NCBI GenBank assembly: GCA_041608535.1 | Contig: JBFISM010000111.1 | Span: forward strand, 1 to 12,520 | DNA from: JBFISM01 sp041608535 | Lineage (GTDB): Bacteria; Actinomycetota; Acidimicrobiia; Spongiisociales; UBA5794 | Direction: 5' to 3' | DNA length: 12,520 nt | In this document: piece after piece, positions 7,047 to 11,446 of the stretch | How the letters are laid out: every line of letters starts with the position of its first letter | Numbering within the stretch: position 1 is the first letter of the stretch | Position numbers and translations under genes: made by a program | The notes under the pieces: model-generated | Seen by the model: only the letters and a program-made list of their open reading frames with translations | The model's database searches: none | What the model was told of the DNA's origin: nothing

Positions 7047-7790
7047 ATGGATGGGCTACGACGGCTGTGGAAAAGGGCCGAGCGCGTGCTCGCCAAGCCC
7101 GCCTTCGCTGTCTCGCAGATGATCGGCATCCACCCCCCACCGGGCCCCGGCATCGGCTTCTGGTCCTGGCGCTATCTCGACATCGTGAAGACGACGCGAA
7201 TGGTGATGAGCAAGCGGGTGAAGGGGTATTACGCACGATTCCCCGGGTTGTTCCCGCCGGGCTCGGAGTTTCCCCGGATCGTGCTCGAGACCACCGAGGG
7301 CGTGGTCGTCGACACCAGCCAGTTCCTCGGGCAGAAGCATTTCGTCCTGTTCACCGGCGCCATCACTTGACCGCCGTTTCGGCGGCAGTTGTCGCCGATG
7401 GAGCAACTGAAGGAGAAGTACGCCGACCGGGACGTGGCGTTCGTCGCCATGTACGTTCGGGAGCCGCACGCCGGGGAGCGTGGCTTCCGCCACTACTCGG
7501 ACCACGAGTCGTATGCCCACAAGCTGGGCTACGCCAAGGAGCTGATCGAGATCAAGGATCTCTCCATTCCGGTGGTGGTCGACGGGATGGACCAGACCAC
7601 TCACGAGACGCTGGGCAACCTGCCCAACATGGTCTACGTGGTCGACAAGGACGGCATCGTTCGCCACCGGGACAATTGGTTGCTCGCCGACGATGTCGAT
7701 GAGATGCTCGCCGAGCTGGTCACCAGGGACGATCCGAGCCGGCCGGTGCACAAGACGATCGACACGTCGGAGCTGAGCGCCTCGATTTGA
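7047..7790 (+). CDS. Deiodinase-like selenoprotein (in-frame TGA at 7368-7370 read as selenocysteine)
   Basis: One frame of 247 residues runs from the ATG at 7047 to the TGA at 7788-7790, interrupted only by TGA at 7368-7370 (residue 108). The context is L-F-T-G-A-I-T-U-P-P-F, matching the thyroid-hormone deiodinase active site F-G-S-C-T-U-P-P-F with Sec in the right place. Downstream blocks also fit the deiodinase/thioredoxin-like fold (PF00837 type): L-K-E-K-Y-A-D-R-D-V-A-F-V, then M-Y-V-R-E-P-H-A-G-E (deiodinases have Y-I-x-E-A-H), I-P-V-V-V-D, and N-L-P-N-M-V-Y-V-V-D-K-D-G. The protein has no cysteine, so residue 108 would be its only thiol/selenol. GAGGTGA lies 4 nt before the ATG. It is last in the operon. 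The activity is unknown: reductive dehalogenation or peroxide/thiol redox are candidates. The alternatives are a nonsense-mutated gene or a sequencing error. Confidence 0.85.
7371..7409 (+). promoter_or_regulatory. Candidate bacterial SECIS hairpin region
   Basis: Three hairpins can form just 3' of the recoded UGA. (a) CCGCCG-TTT-CGGCGG (7371-7385). (b) TCGGCG-GCAGTTGT-CGCCGA (7379-7398), with an 8-nt loop starting with G and containing GU. (c) CAGTTG (7386-7391) with CAACTG (7404-7409), optionally capped by CC-GAT-GG (7395-7401). (a) and (b) exclude each other, as do (b) and (c). The usual bacterial rule, a loop G some 16-37 nt after UGA, is nearly met by (b) (15th nt) and met by (c) (27th nt). 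Which one forms, if any, is not settled. Confidence 0.4.
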
Positions 7791-7801
7791 GCGCCTCGAT
7801 C
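7774..7801 (+). repeat. Tandem 14-bp duplication across the selenoprotein stop
   Basis: TGAGCGCCTCGATT (7774-7787) is followed at once by TGAGCGCCTCGATC (7788-7801), differing in one base. The first copy encodes the final residues, and the TGA opening the second copy is the stop codon. The second copy is also the 5' arm of the hairpin at 7792-7817. Confidence 0.8.
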
Positions 7802-7817
7802 TGAAACTCGAGAGGCG
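7792..7817 (+). terminator. Weak candidate terminator hairpin after the operon
   Basis: CGCCTCGA (7792-7799) can pair with TCGA(ga)GGCG (7808-7817), giving eight base pairs with a 2-nt bulge and an 8-nt loop. No T-run follows, so this could be an L-shaped or Rho-assisted terminator, or only a 3' stabilising hairpin. It sits immediately after the last operon gene. Confidence 0.35.
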
Positions 7818-7826
7818 GTCGGTATG

Positions 7827-7879
7827 GGCCGGGCGACCCATGGTCGGCGATCGACTCGACCGGTACATTCCGCCCGGCC
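7827..7879. repeat. 9-bp inverted repeat flanking the permease promoter
   Basis: GGCCGGGCG (7827-7835) and CGCCCGGCC (7871-7879) are perfect inverted repeats 35 nt apart, with a smaller GGTCG/CGACC pair nested between them. A TACATT -10 box (7864-7869) lies just inside the right arm. The element could be a regulator-binding pair (44 bp between arm centres) or a structured RNA if transcribed from upstream. Confidence 0.45.
7864..7869 (+). promoter_or_regulatory. Candidate -10 box of the TauE/SafE gene
   Basis: TACATT fits the TANNNT actinobacterial -10 pattern and would start transcription near 7876, giving a ~30-nt leader with an AGAGGGGG ribosome site before the GTG at 7907. No convincing -35 box is seen 16-18 bp upstream, so the promoter may need an activator or be an extended -10 type. 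Confidence 0.35.
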
Positions 7880-7906
7880 GGAAGGGGCGATCAGAGGGGG
7901 GACCCG

Positions 7907-8962
7907 GTGGGGCAAGATCTGCGCGAGCCGGTTGCGCTCGTCACGGAACAAGCAACACCGGGCCCCGATCTCCGGCACGTTTATCCGGTTCTGCTCGCTG
8001 CGGTGTGGGCCACCTGGCTGGTGGCGATGTTCCTCACCGATGGCTGGAGCCTGTTCCGTGAGTTCTGGCCGGTCTCGGTCACCATGTCGCTCGGCTCCTT
8101 CGTCGCCGGTGCGACCGCCGAGGGTGGCGCCGCCGTTGCATTTCCGGTCTTCACCAAAGTCCTGCACATCGAACCGCAGGACGCCCGCACGTTCGGGCTC
8201 ATGATCCAGGCGGTCGGTATGACGATGGCCGGGGTGGTCATCGTCACCCGCCGGGTGCCGATCTTGCCGCGGGTGATCGGGTGGGTGTCGCTCGGTGGGG
8301 TCGCCGGACAGGTGGTCGGCACCTACTGGCTCCAGCTCGGGAGCCCGGGCTCGAAGATCCTCTTCACGTTCGCCGCCACGGTGTTCGGTGTGGCGCTTGC
8401 CATCTCGCGCTGGTGGCTCGACTGGAGCCCGCTCGATCGTGTGCCGGGCTGGACGAGAAACAAGGCGATCGTGTTCGTGGCGATCGGCGTCGTCGGTGGG
8501 GCGTTTGCCGCCAACACCGGATCGGGGATCGACATGTTGACCTTCATCGTTCTCACCCTGGCCCTGGGGGTCAACGAGAAGGTGAGCACTCCGACCACGG
8601 TCATCATCATGGCGATCAACTCGATCGTCGGTTTTGCGCTCCACGGACTGGTCGTACACGACATCGGTGTCGCCTACGACTACTGGATGGTGGCCATCCC
8701 CATCGTCGTGGTGGGCGCACCGCTCGGAGCCTTCGTGGCTTCGCACGCCCAGCGGGACCACATCATCTGGCTGTTGCTCACTCTCATCACCATCGAGCTC
8801 GTTTCGACACTGGTGCTGGTGCCCTTCGACACGGCGGCGATCTGGCTGACGGTGATCGCTTCGATGACGTTTGCCGGGCTGTTTGCACTGATGCTGCGCT
8901 ACCGCAGCCGAACGCTCGGCGGAGTGCAACACAGGTCACCAAAGCTCGCGACCCGAGGCTGA
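7907..8962 (+). CDS. TauE/SafE-family sulfite/organo-anion exporter-like permease
   Basis: This encodes 351 aa with a GTG start after an AGAGGGGG ribosome site. About eight hydrophobic spans fill residues ~25-335. The sequence shows the TauE/SafE (TSUP) pattern of two repeated four-helix halves. The first half has the glycine/alanine-rich block S-F-V-A-G-A-T-A-E-G-G-A near residue 64. The second half has the matching G-A-F-A-A-N-T-G-S-G-I-D block near residue 203. Family members move sulfite, sulfonates, sulfur compounds or small carboxylates through the inner membrane. The start is 116 nt after the selenoprotein gene, separated by a hairpin and an inverted repeat, so it may be a separate unit. 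It could serve as transporter for the upstream pathway's substrate or product (inference). The C-terminal ~20 residues are polar. Confidence 0.85.
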   Translation: MGQDLREPVALVTEQATPGPDLRHVYPVLLAAVWATWLVAMFLTDGWSLFREFWPVSVTMSLGSFVAGATAEGGAAVAFPVFTKVLHIEPQDARTFGLMIQAVGMTMAGVVIVTRRVPILPRVIGWVSLGGVAGQVVGTYWLQLGSPGSKILFTFAATVFGVALAISRWWLDWSPLDRVPGWTRNKAIVFVAIGVVGGAFAANTGSGIDMLTFIVLTLALGVNEKVSTPTTVIIMAINSIVGFALHGLVVHDIGVAYDYWMVAIPIVVVGAPLGAFVASHAQRDHIIWLLLTLITIELVSTLVLVPFDTAAIWLTVIASMTFAGLFALMLRYRSRTLGGVQHRSPKLATRG

Positions 8963-8980
8963 CACACGTCACCCGGGATT

Positions 8981-9017
8981 CGAGAAAACTCGGTCGGCGG
9001 CGTGGTACAAAGCCGCC
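8981..9017 (+). promoter_or_regulatory. Two small hairpins between the permease and sigma-factor genes
   Basis: CGAG-AAAA-CTCG (8981-8992) is followed by GGCGGC (8996-9001), a 10-nt spacer and GCCGCC (9012-9017). The GC hairpin could help end the permease transcript, although no T-run follows. Alternatively the GAAAAC (8984-8989) and GTACAA (9005-9010) blocks could be an ECF-type autoregulated promoter. Neither reading is secure. Confidence 0.3.
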
Positions 9018-9046
9018 CCTCGATGGTCTTCCATCATGAGATGCAG

Positions 9047-9505
9047 ATGACGCACACCGAACCGAGGTCATTCGACGACTTCGTGGAGCGCACCGAGCCA
9101 AAGCTGCGCCGGGCGCTCGTTGCCCGCTACGGAGCTGAGGTAGGGCGGGAGGCGACGTCGGATGCCGTGGCATATGCCTGGGAGCATTGGGATCGGGTCC
9201 GCACCATGGCGAATCCCGCCGGGTACCTCTATCGAGTCGGTCAGAGCAGCACGCGACGCTGGATGCGCCCCCGTGCCCACTTCCCTGCGGTCCAAGACAC
9301 CGGAGTGCCGTGGATCGAGCCGCGTCTCCCGGCGGCATTGAAAGAATTGAGCCCTCGCCAGCGAGAGGTGGTGGTGCTGGTGCATGCGTTCGAATACACG
9401 CTCTCGGACGTGGCCGAGCTCATCGGGTTGTCGCGCAGCACGGTGCAGAACCACCTCGAGCGAGGGCTCACCAAGCTTCGCCATCACCTGGAGGCAGCCT
9501 CATGA
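9047..9505 (+). CDS. ECF-like RNA polymerase sigma-70 family sigma factor
   Basis: This encodes 152 aa from the ATG at 9047. The sigma-2 region is ~8-76 (S-F-D-D-F-V-E-R, then A-Y-A-W-E-H-W and N-P-A-G-Y-L-Y-R-V). The sigma-4 region is ~98-147, with L-S-P-R-Q-R-E-V-V-V and the helix-turn-helix T-L-S-D-V-A-E-L-I-G-L-S-R-S-T-V. The size and two-region layout fit extracytoplasmic-function sigma factors of the SigE-like actinobacterial type. Region 2 is divergent, so it may recognise a small private regulon. Other in-frame starts (GTG 9002, ATG 9023, ATG 9041) are possible and ribosome sites are weak for all; 9047 has GAGATG upstream and keeps only conserved-looking sequence. The stop overlaps the next gene by 4 nt (ATGA), and that gene probably encodes its membrane regulator. 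Confidence 0.82.
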   Translation: MTHTEPRSFDDFVERTEPKLRRALVARYGAEVGREATSDAVAYAWEHWDRVRTMANPAGYLYRVGQSSTRRWMRPRAHFPAVQDTGVPWIEPRLPAALKELSPRQREVVVLVHAFEYTLSDVAELIGLSRSTVQNHLERGLTKLRHHLEAAS

Positions 9506-10509
9506 GCGATCTTCGTCGGGACCTCCGCTTGTACATCAATGCGATCGCAGAACCGGTCACCGCCGAATCGGCCGGCGTCGAGAGCACGCCTCTCTCCCGC
9601 CCCGACCAGCAGCGTGCGATGCGCCCCCTCACGGCGGTGGTTCTGGGAGCGGCTGCAGTGCTCATCCCGACCTTGTTGCTCTTTGGGCTCGGGGTACTGA
9701 GGGTGGCTCCCGAGGATGTCTCACCCAGCGCAGATCAGCCCACTGCCCCCTCGTCGCTGTCGTCCTCCGTGGTGCCGACCACGGTGGCCAGCACTACGAC
9801 GACAAGTGCGCCGGCGACGGTCGCCGTGCCCGACGTGGTCGGGATCGCCGCATCCGATGCCGTGGCGAACCTGCTCGACCTCGGCTTCGAGCCGGCCCCG
9901 TACAACATCTTCGATACCGGGAGTGCGCCGGGCGTCGTCGTGGATCAATTCCCCCCTCCCGGGGAGACGGCCGAGGCCGGTGCCGTCGTCCGTGTCGGGG
10001 TCGCCGCCATACCGCACTGCGAACCGGACGAGGGTGCAGAGGTGCCGGCGGGGATGCAGCGCATCGTTGTCCTCTACGGGTGTATGGGCGGTGACGGTGT
10101 CGATCCCGACATCTCGCATCCGACGTATCGCACGGTTCCCGATGACGCCGATCAGCTCACCGCCACCATCGAAGCGCTCATCGCCGGACCAACGACCGAG
10201 GAGATCGAGAATGGCTATGCGTCGTTCTTCACTGCCGAGTCGGCGCCGGGTCTCAACGGCATCGAATCGGATGGAGGCCGCCTCGTCGTTGACTTCAACG
10301 AGGCGGTGCTGGTCAACGGGTCGAACACCAGCACCGGGATGCTGTTCTACCACGCCGAGCTGTACGCCAACGTCTTCCAGTTCGAGGAGGTGCAGTCGGT
10401 GGAATTCCGTCTCAACGGGAGCTGCGAAGCGTGGGCACGCTCGTTCGAGGGCGAGGACTGCCGGGTCCTGACTCGGGTCGAGTGGGAGGCGCTCGCCCCG
10501 GCAGATTGA
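9502..10509 (+). CDS. Membrane-anchored PASTA + GerMN protein, probable anti-sigma/sensor partner
   Basis: This encodes 335 aa. The layout is a 40-residue cytoplasmic N-terminus, one transmembrane helix (~41-66), a Ser/Thr/Pro-rich linker (~72-106), a PASTA domain (~107-167, starting V-A-V-P-D-V-V-G and containing D-Q-F-P-P-P-G) and a GerMN-like domain (~187-307, with L-I-A-G-P-T at 226-231 and V-V-D-F-N-E at 262-267). Cys173, Cys194, Cys308 and Cys320 could form disulfides outside the cell. PASTA domains bind peptidoglycan fragments or beta-lactams, and GerMN domains occur in cell-envelope lipoproteins. The ATGA overlap with an ECF sigma gene suggests the short N-terminus holds the sigma factor while the outer domains sense the wall (inference; no zinc anti-sigma HxxxCxxC motif is present). 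GGAGG lies 8 nt upstream. Confidence 0.85.
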   Translation: MSDLRRDLRLYINAIAEPVTAESAGVESTPLSRPDQQRAMRPLTAVVLGAAAVLIPTLLLFGLGVLRVAPEDVSPSADQPTAPSSLSSSVVPTTVASTTTTSAPATVAVPDVVGIAASDAVANLLDLGFEPAPYNIFDTGSAPGVVVDQFPPPGETAEAGAVVRVGVAAIPHCEPDEGAEVPAGMQRIVVLYGCMGGDGVDPDISHPTYRTVPDDADQLTATIEALIAGPTTEEIENGYASFFTAESAPGLNGIESDGGRLVVDFNEAVLVNGSNTSTGMLFYHAELYANVFQFEEVQSVEFRLNGSCEAWARSFEGEDCRVLTRVEWEALAPAD

Positions 10510-10515
10510 CGTTCT

Positions 10516-10947
10516 TCACTGAACGCAGAACTCGTTGCCCTCCGGGTCGAGCATCACCGTCCACGAGCTCGTGGAATCCGCCCGCTCCTCGACCTCGACG
10601 GCTCCGATCTCGCGCAGCTCGGCAGCCTTGGCCCGGCGCCGCTCGGTCCGGGTCCTCTCGTCGAGCGATGCGTCGCCGACGTTGATGTCGAGGTGCACAC
10701 GGTTTTTGGCCGTCTTTCCCTCCGGCACCTTGAGGAAGAGCACACGGGGGAACACACCGTTCGGGTCGACCACGGCCGCGATCGAATCCCGTTCCTCGGC
10801 GGGCATGTCGATGGCATCTGCAAACGCATCCCAGGTGTCGTAGCCGGGTGGGGGAGGTTGGAGGACGTAGCCGAGTGCAGTCGCCCAGAACTCGGCGAGC
10901 CGTTGCGGGTTCGCTGCGTCGAAGGTGACCTGGAAACCGTGGCTCAT
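10516..10947 (-). CDS. VOC-superfamily glyoxalase-like protein
   Basis: This encodes 143 aa from the ATG at 10947 to the TGA at 10516-10518. It shows the glyoxalase-like (Glyoxalase_6 type) pattern: Q-V-T-F-D-A-A-N-P-Q-R-L-A-E-F-W (6-21), A-L-G-Y (24-27), R-V-H-L-D-I-N-V (83-90) and a C-terminal D-P-E-G-N-E-F-C-V (134-142). Such proteins are common in actinobacteria and mostly uncharacterised; some are dioxygenases, glyoxalases or antibiotic-binding proteins. The start is chosen over an in-frame ATG at 11019 because the VOC fold begins at Q6 and a TATCGT -10-like box (10959-10954) lies 6 nt before this ATG, suggesting a leaderless mRNA. It converges on the PASTA/GerMN gene with a 6-nt gap and is divergent from the PPOX gene at 11018. 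Confidence 0.82.
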   Translation of the reverse strand: MSHGFQVTFDAANPQRLAEFWATALGYVLQPPPPGYDTWDAFADAIDMPAEERDSIAAVVDPNGVFPRVLFLKVPEGKTAKNRVHLDINVGDASLDERTRTERRRAKAAELREIGAVEVEERADSTSSWTVMLDPEGNEFCVQ

Positions 10948-11017
10948 CGTTCGACGATACCGATCGGCGTTGGTAGGTGGGGCGTGGCAAGCTGCGTGCG
11001 GCAGAGAAAGGACATGC

Positions 11018-11440
11018 ATGGATCTCGACGCCGCACTCGACTACCTCCGCTCCGGCAGCAAGGGCGTCTTGGCGACGCTCAAGCGGGATGGGAGGCCCCA
11101 GCTGTCGAACATCGTGTATGCGGTCATCGATGGCGAGATCCGTATCTCGGTGACCGCCGGTAGGGCCAAAACCGCGAATCTGCGGCGCGACGCCAGAGCA
11201 TCACTGCATGTGACCAGCGCCGACTTCTGGACATACGTCGTCGTCGACGGCGACACCGAGCTGAGTGATGTCACCACCCATCCGGCGGATGCCGCCGCCG
11301 AGATGCTGCGTGGCACGTACCGAGCCATCTCCGGCGAACATCCCGACTGGGGCGAGTTCGACCATGCCATGATCGATCAGGGACGGTTGGTGGTGCGGCT
11401 CAGACCGGTCCACGCCTATGGGACCGTCCGGTCCCGCTAG
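11018..11440 (+). CDS. PPOX-class F420-dependent oxidoreductase
   Basis: This encodes 140 aa. The split-barrel PPOX fold is recognisable from G-V-L-A-T-L-K-R-D-G-R-P-Q (16-28), I-R-I-S-V-T-A-G-R-A-K-T-A-N-L-R-R-D (41-58, the phosphate-binding cofactor segment) and V-V-D-G-D-T-E-L (75-82). This arrangement is typical of actinobacterial F420-dependent PPOX proteins (Rv1155-like). It would use reduced F420 to reduce an unknown substrate in the cytosol. AGAAAGGA precedes the ATG at 11018 with about 6 nt spacing; an upstream open frame from 10925 runs through the VOC start and is rejected. It is a single gene, divergent from the VOC gene (70-nt spacer) and convergent with the spermidine-synthase-like gene (6-nt gap). 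It is distinct from the operon's PPOX protein at 3319-3717. Confidence 0.85.
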   Translation: MDLDAALDYLRSGSKGVLATLKRDGRPQLSNIVYAVIDGEIRISVTAGRAKTANLRRDARASLHVTSADFWTYVVVDGDTELSDVTTHPADAAAEMLRGTYRAISGEHPDWGEFDHAMIDQGRLVVRLRPVHAYGTVRSR

Positions 11441-11446
11441 AGAGCG

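Noticed and set aside
5885..7153. Long minus-strand open frame antisense to E1-beta (422 codons)
   Set aside because: Composition is His/Arg/Gly-rich with no recognisable domain; it is a typical shadow in GC-rich DNA opposite well-supported genes.
7047..7790. Frameshift or two separate genes (7047-7370 and 7389-7790)
   Set aside because: Both parts are in the same frame with no indel, the second lacks a convincing start and ribosome site (TTG only), and the protein family spans the junction with its active site exactly at the TGA.
7634..8932. Long minus-strand open frame opposite the TauE/SafE gene (432 codons)
   Set aside because: It is low-complexity D/H/R-rich sequence with no fold; the plus strand encodes a clear membrane protein.
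10816..10830. Second GCAAACGC half-operator inside the VOC gene
   Set aside because: Only one half matches the palindrome and it lies in coding sequence; chance occurrence is likely.
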